Of a stretch of 64,000 nt of DNA, positions 34,011-45,604 are shown one piece after another. The number at the start of each line of letters is the position of its first letter. The first letter of the stretch is position 1. This stretch comes from Buxus sempervirens (Eukaryota; Streptophyta; Magnoliopsida; Buxales; Buxaceae): assembly GCA_947561395.2 (NCBI GenBank), contig OX387185.1:38048213-38112212 (forward strand). The letters run 5' to 3'. The notes beneath the pieces are model-generated. The model was not told the origin of the DNA, did no database searches, and worked only from the letters and a program-made list of their open reading frames with translations. A program made the translations under genes and the position numbers.

Positions 34011-35934
34011 TGCCAACACTAAATGCTAACCTTTTTTTTTTTCTAAATGGTTAAAGGCTAAGGCATTTTTTAGTGAAATTACTGTGAGCGTTATGTTTTA
34101 GAATCGAGCTTTAGATATGTCTAGTGGAAATCTAATGAAAATTTCATCTGGTTCTCTGTTTCTGCAGGATGCAATGACAGGAAAGCTTAATTTTCATTCT
34201 TCAGTGGCCTATATTTTAGGTCATAGGCATTCTTGTGCTAGTATCTGTGGGATAGCTTGGTATCTGACTGTTCTATTGAACTCATTTCATTCATATACTT
34301 GTACACACATATTCTGGGTTCCTGGAAACTGTAGTTGACTTTAAAAATCAGTGGGAAAATTTTGGAGGATAAATTAATACTTAAGGAAACTTATAGCCTA
34401 ATGACCACCATCTTAAAGAATCTTCATCTTTATTGAAGGATTTTAATAAATAATGTTGGATGTAGTAATATTTGTATCTTCTGGGTTGATCTCTGGAAAA
34501 TTTAGAGTTTGAATAGAAGGCAAGGTTATTTCCAGAAACATATATTCTCTCTTCAGTGTACCGTGTATCTATTTGGGGAGCAAAATTAGGATTCTTATAC
34601 TTGTAGTCAAAAGTTTAACTTATGTTGGATTCAGGTTCACAAACGCTCAGTCAACAGGATTTTGAGACTGTGTTAATCCAATGAAGGTTTCTATATGAAA
34701 GATGGTCAATTTATTGCACCAATCCGTAATATTCCAAAATAATACTCATCAACCCTTTCCTCTTTGCAGGAGTAGGTATTTATTTGTCAGTGTTCGTTCT
34801 TATAGAAATATATGTGGAATGCATCTGATTGCTGGTATCTTTTGCCTTAGGTAGTGCCTTGTCATTTTAAAGTTATAAAAGAAGTACTAATAACCAACCT
34901 TGGACGTGATCTTTAAGAGACTAAGTCTCGCTTATGAAATTAACTTAATATTTTAGATTTTTTTTTAAGGAATTATTTTTTCCTTCCATCATGATTTGTA
35001 GTTGAGAGTTCAATGATACTTTGTGCCTATTTATGTTTCATGCATATGCATGCATATAGGACTTTTTCAAAATAATTTATTTTCCAGATAAACAAATTTT
35101 ATCTATAGGACATTTTAACATCTTTTCCATATTTAATTGAGCTTTCTTATTTTCAAATTATTTTTCCACTTGTCTTCCATTTTGATAGTCTTTATTCGGG
35201 CTCTCTTCTTAGTTCATGGGTTTGGAACATGGAACATCCCTTCTATTATGGCTTCCTTCTTTGATCATCACTGTACTTTATATGACTTCTTGGAAGAATG
35301 CTTTGATCATTACTTGTGATAAATATCATTGTTTCCTCCTTGTTGTACTTCTATGACTTCTGTCTCGTAGTGTTATAGTTGTGTAAAAAATTGAATTCCA
35401 TTAATATTTGTCCCAGAAAAAATGATGGTCTCCTGACGAGATCAATCCTTGATTCAGCATCCAATTCAAGGTTCTAAATTTTCTGAAATTTCCGTAATGT
35501 TTCCATAACAGCACACCAGCTCTCTCCCGGGCCCGCCAAAGTAGGGTCGCATAATTAGAGATCTGTGCTCATGTTTTAAGTGAGTCACCTTCTCTCATAT
35601 ACTTTGGAAAGGTAGTAGTGTTGCGGACTCTCTTGTCAATTATGATATAGATAAGTACTCATGTGTTTGGATCGGTAGGCCTCCTCTTTTTTTTTTTATC
35701 TAATATTCTTTTTATGAAGCAAGGGACCAATCTAATGTACGATGTGTTAGTAATGATGGTTTTTTTATCTTTGACTACCAAAAAGAAAAAAAGAAGGTCG
35801 GCATAAATTGACTCGTTATAAAGACTTGCAAAGATTCCTCCTGCTCGTCTTCTCCCTTTTCTTAAAATAAGGAAAAGAGAGGCTTACCGAACTTGCAACT
35901 AGTGCAATGCGAATCCATGTGGAATGCTCAATAT
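34011..35934. other. Low-feature DNA, possible old gene or element remains
   Basis: No domain or element end recognised. A splice-acceptor-like TTTCTGCAG at about 34168 is followed by a 50-codon open stretch (DAMTGKLNFHSSVAYILGHR), which I cannot identify. The rest is AT-rich with short ORFs only. Confidence 0.35.
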
Positions 35935-35950
35935 ATTTTAAATTGCAAGT

Positions 35951-38203
35951 TTTTTTTTTTTATCATAAAATATGGATCTATTATTAACGAGACCGAATGT
36001 AAACACGGTCCCTCCTTTCGTCAAACAAGAGATTGACAAGGAAAGGGGGAGGGACTACAGACCAAAGACAACTAAACCCATCAAGTGCAAAGTTTGCGAG
36101 GGAGTCCGCCGCACTATTAGCTTCCCGGAAAATGTGAGAGAAAGACACTGAAGGAATCAAGGAGCACATCTGCCGAATCCTCAGAACCGCCGCCCGAATG
36201 CACCAGGGGATAGTCAAGACCTCAGAAGAGAGGATGTTGATCAGAACTAGTGAATCTCCTTCAAAGATAACCGAATTGAGCTTCATCGCCCCTGCAAGAG
36301 AGACTGCTTCAAGAGCAGCCAGCGCCTCCGCCTGCAAACTTGACACCGCATCAACCCGAGTAGCAAAACAAGCAAGACAGTTTCCAGCATCATCCCTGGC
36401 AATACCCCCCGCAGCAGCAAAAGCATTTAACCTTCTAAAAGCTCCATCAAAATTTATTTTAATCGACCCAACCAAAGGCTTTGACCAGGAGACCTCGATT
36501 GACCGCTTGGAATTGGTTGCCTGCTTACTACAATCTTCCAAGAAGGCCGAATCTGACTGAAGCTTTCGGAAGTAGGAGCAAGATGTTTGAATTGAGACCC
36601 TGCGCCCATTGAAAATGGAATCATTCCTCGCCTTCCAAATGGTCCAGGCGAAATTGAGAACCGCTGACATGAGAAGGTCTTTGTTGTGGGTATAGTTTGT
36701 AGGTGGGATTGGCAAACTAATGAGATTGGAGAACCAAGAGAAAAAGGAAGATGGGCCATGACTTTGAGTGCTGCCGCCAATTTCCTTCAACCATATTGCC
36801 CTGGAGAAAGGGCATTGCAGTAGAAGATGATCTATGGATTCATGTTGTTCGTTGCACAAGGTACACCCAGGGTCGAATCCACCCAACCTGGAATTCAGAA
36901 GATCTATGGTGGGGACTGCCTTTGCTAAGCATTTCCACATGAAAAGCTTCACTCTGTTGGGGCAGAATAGGTGCCACATCTTCAACCAAATGGGGCTACT
37001 CTGACCAGCATGGGATCCTGAGATTAGCCGATATGCTGAAGCAACCGAGAACTTTCCCGAAGCTGTCTTTGCCCAGAATCGAGAATCCTTTCCTGCCGCC
37101 TGATTTATTGGGGTGCTTTGAATTTGTCGTGCCATATCCGCTTCCCAAAATTTGTTTACAATCTGCATATTCCATTTTCCCTCCGTTTGATCGATCAATT
37201 GGTTAACCATAGTGATGTTGAAACTGTCGTGATTTCTTTGAATCTGAGCTTTTGAGGTTGCCGCTTGGATCCAATTGTCTTGGGTGATATTAACATCAGC
37301 ACCATTGGAGATAAGCCATGTGCTCCCAGTATTTATCCATTTCTTGAGACTTGCCATTTGTCTCCAACCAAAGGATTGGTTCCTCCTGCAAGGAGCTGAA
37401 AGGAAATTAGAATCCGGGTAGTATGTGTTTTCCATAATCTTACCCCAGTAGGAGTCCTGGTTAACCGTGAGATTCCAAGCAGGTTTTAGAATCAGAGCTT
37501 GGTTCATCTGCTTGGCGTGTTTGATGTTGAGACCTCCTTCCCTCCACGGCAGTGTCACCCTCTCCCAACATACCATATGCATCCCTGCATTAGTCTCACT
37601 TTTGCGCCAGAAGAACTTCCTTATATCCCGGTCAATCTTATCCGTAATTCCACAAGGTAGTGTAAAGCAGCTCATGTAATGAATTGGCATGGCACTTACT
37701 ACAGATTGTATCAAAGTTACCTTGCCCATTTGAGAGAGGGTGAGAGCCTTCCAGCCCGATAGACGAGTCTGCATTTTCATAAGCAAATCAGCACAGTCAG
37801 CCGCATTGATTTTTCTCCCCAGCGAGGGCATACCCAAATATTTGTTGAAACTAGGCGACCTGGGGACAGAAAAGATACGGCGGACTTGGGCTCTTCTAAT
37901 CCTTGACGTGGTGTGACTGAATTGGATTGTTGATTTCCCCTGGTTTATCATTTGTCCTGACTCCACACAGTACCTCTGCAGTATTCGAGTTAGGCAGTGT
38001 GCTTCTCTTTCTGAAGTATACCCATATAGGTTGACATCGTCGGCGTACATTAAGTGCGAGACCTGCATTCCTCCCCTTCAAATTCTAATACCATTGCACC
38101 TACCATCATTCTCCGCTCTAGTTATTGCACATGATAAGACTTGCTGGCAAAGTATGAATAAGTACGGGGAGAGGGGGTCACCCTGACGCAAGCCCCTTTC
38201 CGC
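35951..38203 (-). mobile_element. 5'-truncated L1-type LINE
   Basis: A 16-bp duplication ATTTTAAATTGCAAGT lies at 35935-35950 and 38204-38219. A T-run at 35950-35961 is the minus-strand poly(A) tail. The 5' end starts inside the reverse transcriptase (GLRQGDPLSPYLF), a typical incomplete LINE copy. A GACCG/CGGTC inverted repeat lies near the 3' end. Confidence 0.9.
35984..38203 (-). pseudogene. LINE ORF2 C-terminal part: reverse transcriptase end, zinc domain, RNase H
   Basis: A 694-codon open stretch (38068 to 35984) begins at the catalytic MYADDVNLYG. It continues with the thumb region (YLGMPSLGRKINAADCADLL), a Cys-rich zinc domain (GCTLCNEQHESIDHLLLQC) and RNase H (INFDGAFRRLNAFAAAGGI, LQAEALAALEAVSLA, FREANSAADSLANFALDG). 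The upstream codons down to the truncation point carry a stop near 38085. The long open frame suggests insertion more recent than the other LINE. It differs clearly in sequence from that LINE, so it is another subfamily. Confidence 0.85.
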
Positions 38204-38219
38204 ATTTTAAATTGCAAGT

Positions 38220-39475
38220 TGTTCAAGACGCGTTGAATGACTCCTGATTATTTTGTGAGACTTTGAAGAGAATCCATCATATAAAAGGAGGTCAGGTGTC
38301 AGGTTGCAAGTTAGGAAGAAAAAGATGCAGCTCTAACAGCCTCCTCCTAATCTCCCCCGTTTACTAATTAGCTTGAAAAAAAGGTACCATCTCTCCCACT
38401 CTCTCTTAAATGGTTCCAGTAAATTTGTGATGGAGTTCCTATAGGTCTAATATTAATCGATTTGTCAAGAATGCTAACATATTTCATTGATCTATTTTAT
38501 CTGATTTTTTTTTCTTTATATATACCAGGTTGATATTATTCTTTTTACTAGAACAGGCATTACATAATTGTGATGTTAGTCTTGAGATTCTTAGGAATGG
38601 TTTTTCTGGAGTTGGGCCAAATTGTCAATCTAGCTAATCTTCTTTATTCTACACTTCGATGGAAGGCTAGATACAGCCATTTTGAAGGCTATTGCTTGTT
38701 TTCACACTCATAACAACTGAATCAGCCAACATTGTATTAACAGTAGTAAAAATAACCCATAAAAACATTGGTATGTTTGTAACGTATCTTTATTTGTCTA
38801 TATCTATATTATTAGTAAAGAGAACCCAGGGAATATTCCCCAGGATTTTTGGCCTTTCTTTTTCTCACCAAAAATGCCTTTACAAAGCCAAAAAAAACCA
38901 CTCAAAATCCCATAGGTTGAAGACATGTTCAGAAATTTATGCCCACGTTCCGCCACAACAGCAACTTTATCTTCTTCTTAATTAATTTTAAACTCAAAGC
39001 GTCTGCTCCATCTAAAACTGACATCTTTATCTAACATAAAACCAAAAATATTAAGAAGGAAATGAGACTGGGAGAAAATATTGGAGATGAATGATTGACA
39101 TGGGAGAAAAAGTAGGAAAAGGGAGAATAATTAGTATTAACCTACGAAGAAAATTGATTTGCATGCTTTAGCAATATATTATTCCTAGTGGGATACATTA
39201 AATTAGTATTAGCATTCCAAGATGGTTTAACGTTACAATGCAACTATTACAATGTAAGAAGGGTATACCAGCCAACTAGATAATAAGTCAACACATGCAA
39301 CTATTACAATGTAAGAAAGGTATACCAGCCAACTAGATAATAAGTCAACATCTGCAAGATTTTGGAAACAAAATTCCTAAAAATCAATTGTCTAAATTGT
39401 TTGAATGAGAATTGTAATTGATAAAATTAGAATAAATGATTTTGCACATAAAAATTTTGATGATGTGGCACTATA
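38220..39475. other. Intergenic DNA with a 57-bp tandem duplication
   Basis: No gene or element recognised. A 57-bp segment at 39241-39297 is repeated directly at 39298-39354 with few differences. Confidence 0.6.
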
Positions 39476-40758
39476 TGTGACGTCCCAAGAGCACCCCAAA
39501 GTTAAAATAAAATGTTCTAAATAAAAAAAAAAAGAAAAAAAAAAAAAAAGGAGAAGATCTTGGATTCGTGCACAGGGGGGATCACATGCGCCAACCCCCC
39601 CCCCCCCCCCCCCCCCCCCCCACCCCCCACCCCCCCTCCTTTAAATTAAAATAAAAAAGGGGCTCTTTAATATAATCCTTTGAAGTGGACCCCACACACT
39701 TTTCTCATGTGAGAGATGTATGGACACGTAAAGAATAAAAAGAGAAAAAAGGAATCTTGGTTATTTGAAAAGGACATGTGGCAAACAAATGGGAAGTGGA
39801 GAGTTTTTTTTAATGTCCCACTTCCCACATTCTCTCCCACTTGCCCTAAATTTCTATAACTAACTACCTCAAATCTCATAAAAAGCCAATGAATGAGAAG
39901 AAAAAAAAAAGGTTGAAAAAAACAAGAGAGTTGAGAGATTAACAAAAAGATGAGAGACAGCTTTGAAGGCTGGGAACTTGAACACTGCATCACAGAGAAG
40001 AAAAGGTAGGGCTGAAATTATATTTATCTCTTCTTTTATTTCTCTCAATCTTCTCCTTTCTCTCTAATTTTTCTTCGATTGAATTCTGGAGAGTCAGGGA
40101 TTCTCATTAGGGTCACTTGGACTCTGTGTTTTAATTAGATTAAAAGTAGAGACGAAAAGAATTTTAATCTCTTTCTTCAACTAAATAAATCTGAAGGGCC
40201 AAGGGTTCTTTTCAGGACCACCTGGACTTCAACAAATAAACTCCCAAAAATGAGAGTTGGGGACTCATGTTTGGGTCACCCTGACTCCTATTAGAAATTA
40301 TTCTAAAAAAGGAGAAGATGTTGGAATGATTTTTAAGTTCTCTAAAAGTACTTAAAATAATTAAAATAAGTTTTTGAGCTAAAATTGAAGTTTACAGGGC
40401 CAAAATTTGGCTAAAAATACCCAAAATTCGGTAAAAAGCGAGTTTGCAACTTGCCTAAACTTGACAGGTGATAAAAATCATAAATTTGAAGCAAGACAGA
40501 GGGCAAAAATGGATTTTTAGGGGTCATGGGCCATATTCGCCCCTTAAAGTGAATTGGGCCGCGCGTTGGGTCCAGGGGCTGCCAAGACCCACTCGCCCAG
40601 GTGCTGCAACCCGCACGGACCCAAACATTTGAACAACCCATCCGGCCCAAGCATACTCTCTCGGCCCAAAATTCTAGCCCGCAATTTGGACCGCACAGTG
40701 TAAAGCCCCGAACCCGGGTCAATGCAAACTGGCACCCGACCCGAACCCGGTTCGCTAC
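39476..40758 (+). mobile_element. LTR-like fragment with a long C tract
   Basis: Begins TGTGACGTCCCAAGAG, a plausible LTR start, and contains promoter-like AT-rich and leader-like sequence. The end is not seen; Tekay copy B begins at 40759. It contains an A-rich tract (39522-39550) and a tract of 27 Cs followed by A-C6-A-C7 (39595-39636). Confidence 0.35.
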
Positions 40759-43069
40759 TATAACAACCCGAATTCAATTCAACATCCAAATCCGAGGTGT
40801 TACTGGCTCATATCAAATATATATCAAGAATATACCAGACTAAAGAAATAAATAATCCATTCAATTAATTAACTATCAAAGTGCAGAACAAGTATGTGTA
40901 GAAGTATAATCTAAAATCCTCAAGAAACTAATATGATTAACCAATCTTAATATGAAAGTCTGATGAAATAAAAAGTCACTAATCTCTCATCTCTCTAATA
41001 CATCAAACCAAAATGAATATAATAATCTGATAAAATACTGAATCCATGACAATCCACAACCTCAGACAAAATCCAGGTAATAGTAATCCTCCAGTGAATA
41101 ATCAGCTATCTCTCCCTGGAAATCAATACTATGATCCCCTCTCGAGTATCAGCTGAAAGATGAAATAAAAGTAGGGTGAAATACGAATATCCCAGTAGGT
41201 AACACATGCATTTTTAAACAGTTCATATAAGTAAAATAACAGTTCATGCACGATTAAGCAATCTCGACTAATCAGGCTCGTATAACCATCCGTATCAATC
41301 ATGAATACAAAATAGTATAATAAACAGTTTTAAATATGAATTTTCAGCATGTTCTATTATAAGAATCCCATATCAGAAATCAATAGCATAATCCATAAGT
41401 TACTAGGATGCACTAAACAGTCACATCCAACCAATATACCAAATACATGTCTCGGCATGTATGCAACAGTAATAACAAGTGTTTATGATTTTAGTGTCAT
41501 TGTAGGACTCAAAAAGATAGATAAACCATTTGAGATGACTCTCGACCAATCGCTTTACCACCATGTGGCTTAGGAGCAATGCTACTAATGATACTTAAGT
41601 CCCATGCAGCGCAGCTTAGACAAGAGTCGTAGTCACTGACTTATTGCACACGTACCCATCAAAGTTGGCATGTACCACCAACATGCAGTACCAGAATCAA
41701 TACATGGAGATGGTCGCTTATCCACATATACAGGGAATCACCAGCGGCTCACCAGGGTATCCCTCCAGACATAGGACCTTCCAAAACAAACCAACTTGCG
41801 AAGGAAGCGCGCTTGCACAAGGGAGAAACTCAACCCAAATGACATATCCCTTAGCTATCTAGCCACAACTATAGATTCATAACCAGCTATGCCCACTAGA
41901 CTCCAAAACTTCCCTAAAGTATAATAATTCTATAAGGGTTGGTGCCTAGCCGCATATAAAGGTTAAATCTGACATTTAATTCAATATTCGGGTTAACTGA
42001 GTTGAACTTATGATCTGAATTCTCTTTATGTAATTATCTGGTTTATAGTATAATTTAGAAATATTTTGATAATCAAATAATAGGTCAATTCTTCCAAATA
42101 CTAGATTTCACAGTTTCATACAAAGTTTGGCAACTAGTGTTCTAAATATCTTCCTAATTTATTTTTCTGTACAACAGGAAATTAGATAATTTATTTTGGT
42201 CTTAAAACATCTTAATTAATGATTAAAATTGACTAAAAATAGTTTGACATTGAATCAGGGTTTAAAATTACAAAATTCTGCATTTTCTCCACAGAGCGCC
42301 TAGGATCGCCCTGGCGATCTAAGGTAAGCGGTAGTTCAATTAAGATCGCCGACGATAAGTCATCTCGCGATCTCGAGTAGTCTCAAAAGTTATACTAGCG
42401 CCTAAGAGCGCCGAGGATCGCCGAGCACAGTCGAGGTTGGCGGTCCCTCGAAAACGTTCAGAAACAGTGTAAAAATGTGTTTTTTCACGTCCAAGATCAT
42501 TCTAACATACATATAATATTGTTATCAAACTAAATACATGAATATATCATATAAAAACGTGCTTTGGAGATTAATCAATCGTAAATCCAAAAATAAACAG
42601 AAAACGGTGTCACCTACCTCTGTCTACGGTTGTTTCTCCTTCTCTTCTCTAAATAACTACGATCACCATCACCCAGCAATGCTCTGGACGATGAAGAGCA
42701 CAAGACGAAGTCCTCTTCCTCCTTCTTCTTCTCTTCTGGTCGTTCATGTTTGTCTCTTGCGGCTGTCGAATACGAACGAGTATTCCAAAACGTATAAGAT
42801 TAGGGTAATAAACAAGTATATATACTCCCTGATCTCATGTAGCTCACTTACAAGTTTTCGTATACACACTGCCCAATCAGAACACAACAACTTAAAATAT
42901 GAATCATACCTTGATAACTCATGATCAAACGGTCAGATCTGCGTCCAATTCTGGATCTCCACTAATTACATCATCCCTTACATTAATAAAATATTTCCAT
43001 CAATTAAAATTCCCAAAGATATTATTTATTAATTTATTATATTATTTAAGGAAAAGTCGGGGTTTTACA
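40759..43069 (-). mobile_element. Tekay/Del-type solo LTR, copy B (diverged)
   Basis: On the minus strand it begins TGTAAAACCCCGAC at 43069 and ends CGGGTTGTTATA at 40759, a diverged form of the Tekay termini. The flanks GCTAC and GCTCA match at three of five positions, a doubtful duplication. Length is 2311 bp. A GATCGCC-CT-GGCGATC hairpin lies at 42304-42319 in a GC-rich block equivalent to those of the other copies. Confidence 0.7.
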
Positions 43070-43441
43070 GCTCAGTAGGAACTCTCGTTTACTATCTTCT
43101 CGAACTAGGAAGTCCAAAGTCTTAGAACAAGGAAGAAGAGAAGATTTTAGTGTGTCGAAAGAGCAAAATTACAAAGGAGAAGTTTATAAGAATAATAAGA
43201 TGGCTAGGGCTACAAAAATATCTTAAATTATATTTTAGAATGAACTCTAGTCGTATTTATAGGTTTCCCCCCAAGAGTTTTGGTTGGAATTGAATAGAAA
43301 ATAGGGATTTTTAAAAGTTTACAGAATTTCACGCTTAAGCGCGGGACGAGCGTGAAATTATAACTTATGAATAAACCTCAAGCTCATGTCGCACTCCAGC
43401 TATAGGTCATGCGCGAACGTTTGATGATGGTTTGTCACTCG
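43070..43441 (-). mobile_element. LTR-like sequence hosting the chimera, left part
   Basis: Contains a minus-strand TATA-like box near 43255 and the perfect ten-base inverted repeat ATTTCACGCT/AGCGTGAAAT (43326-43335 and 43349-43358). It continues at 52308 on the other side of the chimeric element. Family not identified. Confidence 0.45.
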
Positions 43442-43446
43442 AAAGG

Positions 43447-43799
43447 TGTAACGCCCCAGACCCATAACCAGCAAGATATTGTCCGCTCTGGGCCCACGGG
43501 CCCTCACGGATTTGTTCTTAAGGATAACACGAGAAAACTTCCCAGGGGTCACCCATCCTAGTAGTGCTCCCACTCGAGCACGCTTAACTTCAGGGTTCCC
43601 AAGGGATTTAGTCCCGTGTTGTTCCTTAAAAGGCCTCTTGCTAATTTGGGGTCTTAAGACTATTTATAGCATCCCCGAGCGTTGTGGGATCCCAACCATA
43701 TGCACATCCTCGCCTGGTAGCTCGCCACTGTGGTAGCTCGCCCAGGTCTCTCACCCCGCCCACATCACAGCCGCCCACTCAGACAGCCAGGATGTCACA
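43447..43799 (-). repeat. Cassandra LTR with 5S rRNA-like promoter (3' copy)
   Basis: On the minus strand the LTR carries a 5S-like block: A box AGTTAAGCGTGCT (complement of 43577-43589) and C box AGGATGGGTGACC (complement of 43547-43559), 30 bp apart as in 5S genes. This is the hallmark of the Cassandra TRIM family, whose LTRs contain 5S-derived sequence. 5S genes are transcribed by RNA polymerase III through these boxes. Confidence 0.9.
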
Positions 43800-43882
43800 T
43801 ACTCCCCTCCATGGGACAACGCGTCCTCGCGTTGGGCAGAACCCCCACACTTTCCGGTCGGGGCAGGCTCTGATACCATCTC
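43800..43882 (-). mobile_element. Cassandra internal segment with polypurine tract and primer site
   Basis: 83 bp. On the minus strand: GAGA, then TGGTATCAGAGC (43867-43878, fits initiator tRNA-Met), a GC-rich stretch containing AACGCGAGGACGCGTT, then the purine tract GGAGGGGAG just before the 3' Cassandra LTR. No coding sequence, as expected for a TRIM. Confidence 0.85.
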
Positions 43883-44473
43883 TGTAACGCCCCGGATCCG
43901 GGTTACGTAAAATAACCGTAACTCGTACCCGAAGGTTAATTAAAAATCCACAGGATCAACAGAGTAAGGGAAAACATGAAATAAAATAATATAAAGATTC
44001 AAATGCATGAAATCAAGGTTCACTAATTTTCCCCAAAACACTATTCAAAAGTAATACAATGTTCATAATAAAACTCACTAGAGTAAGTAAAACCAACTAC
44101 TAAGGATCTACTCAATAAAATAATCCTCCTCACGATACTCCGGATAGTCCACCGGAATATCAACCCCCACGGTATCGTCCTCGCGGAAATCTGAAAACAA
44201 AACAAAGCAGTGAGATACGACTATCTCAGCAAGTAGCAATGCATGCACAAAAATACAGTTATAACAATTCTAAACATGCACAAGTTATAATCAATTAAGT
44301 TACGATTAATCTCGGTTAATCCGACTAATCTCGGAAATACATCGACAATTACAATTTCGGAAAAAAAACATTATATATTGGGACTCATGAAGTTCGTCTA
44401 TTTTGTGTGGCTAAGCACTAGAGTTCCAGACAATCCAGTCTAACACTGCAACAGCTCGAACATCCAATATCGT

Positions 44474-44568
44474 CGCCCTCATGGCGGAAAACTCAAGTGA
44501 CCTCACCATCATGGTGGAAACGGAGTTGCTGCAGCGCTTCCCTCATGGAAGGCCTCTCCATCATGGAG
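44474..44568. repeat. Hairpin array with (C/A)TCAT loops and variable stems (Tekay LTR copy D)
   Basis: Four hairpins: CGCC-CTCAT-GGCG (44474-44486), CACC-ATCAT-GGTG (44504-44516), CTTCC-CTCAT-GGAAG (44537-44551) and CTCC-ATCAT-GGAG (44556-44568). Inner CC/GG and the loop are constant; outer pairs change together. Confidence 0.85.
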
Positions 44569-45514
44569 GAAACGCATGAGGGAACCCCAGACTTAAATCC
44601 AAACAAAATATACAAATTCACTACAACTAGACTGTGGATCCACACTAAGTCTCACCCTTAGTACTAGGCAAAAGATATCGTATATCAAGTAAATTTATCT
44701 TAATAACCATGCTTATGATAAAAGAAGACATTTTGTAGTGAAAAATATCAATTTCGGTTTCGTGTACTCATTAAAACCATCCAACAGAAATATTTCAGCA
44801 TTTAATACTACTTTAGAAATACTCTTAATATCATTCCCCGGAATAAATGAACACGTGAAGAATTCATAAGTAAAACATTTCAGGTAACCATGAAATTCAG
44901 CAATATTAATGTAAGATTAAAACAATTCCATAATTCCTAAAACTTAGTCCTCCTAACTTAAAGTGCAGAATTTGTTTATTTCTTTACTAATTGAGTGTTA
45001 AACCACTCATGCTCAAAAACTTCTGCAGATCACCAACAGCAATGAAGTCCCATCGAACCAATATATATAACAAGAAAATCTGATATGATAATTTCCCTTT
45101 TAAGTGCAAGAAATCAGATTTTGCTCATTTTATCCATATGTTCTCAACATCCGTTTCTCCTGAATTTATTGTCTATAAGGAATTGCCATAGGTTTCTAAT
45201 ACGGCGGAAAACCTTGATTTATCACTACGTAGCTCAGATACAGCAACTACAAAGTTAATATCATCATAAGTTTAAAGAGTCACCATATTTGCTGCAAACA
45301 ATTACAAGAGGTATTCTTATCAAGACTTTTCCATCAAAAATCCCAAATCCATGCTAATATTTGAACTTCACTTGAAATCTATAACTCCAGGTGTTATTTT
45401 GATCTTCTGTAAACTCAATTGAATCGGTCTAAGAAGCTGGAAACCAGGTTACTCTCATGTATCAAACTGCTGTAAATTTCTTTACAAAAAAAAAATATGG
45501 CTCTGATCTACACC

Positions 45515-45604
45515 ATCTGGTGCTAACCTGGTGAGGTTGGCGCCAGATCAAACCCCTAAGTGCCAAGTCGTTTTGAGTCTGGTGCTAACCTCTTTGAGGT
45601 TAGC
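45515..45604. repeat. Two long related hairpins (Tekay LTR copy D)
   Basis: Arms at 45515-45529 and 45534-45548 pair over 15 bp with two G-U pairs (GGTG loop). Arms at 45581-45592 and 45596-45607 pair over about 12 bp with one G-U (TTT loop). Both share a GGTGCTAACCT left arm. Confidence 0.8.

Noticed and set aside
36198..37679. Plus-strand ORFs opposite the truncated LINE
   Set aside because: They are antisense shadows of the LINE reverse transcriptase and RNase H frame.
42538..42924. 128-codon plus-strand ORF
   Set aside because: It lies inside the Tekay LTR copy B, has no domain and no matching ORF in the other LTR copies.
43530..43602. A genuine 5S rRNA gene
   Set aside because: Only the middle of a 5S-like sequence is present, inside a TG...CA LTR that occurs twice; this is the Cassandra signature.
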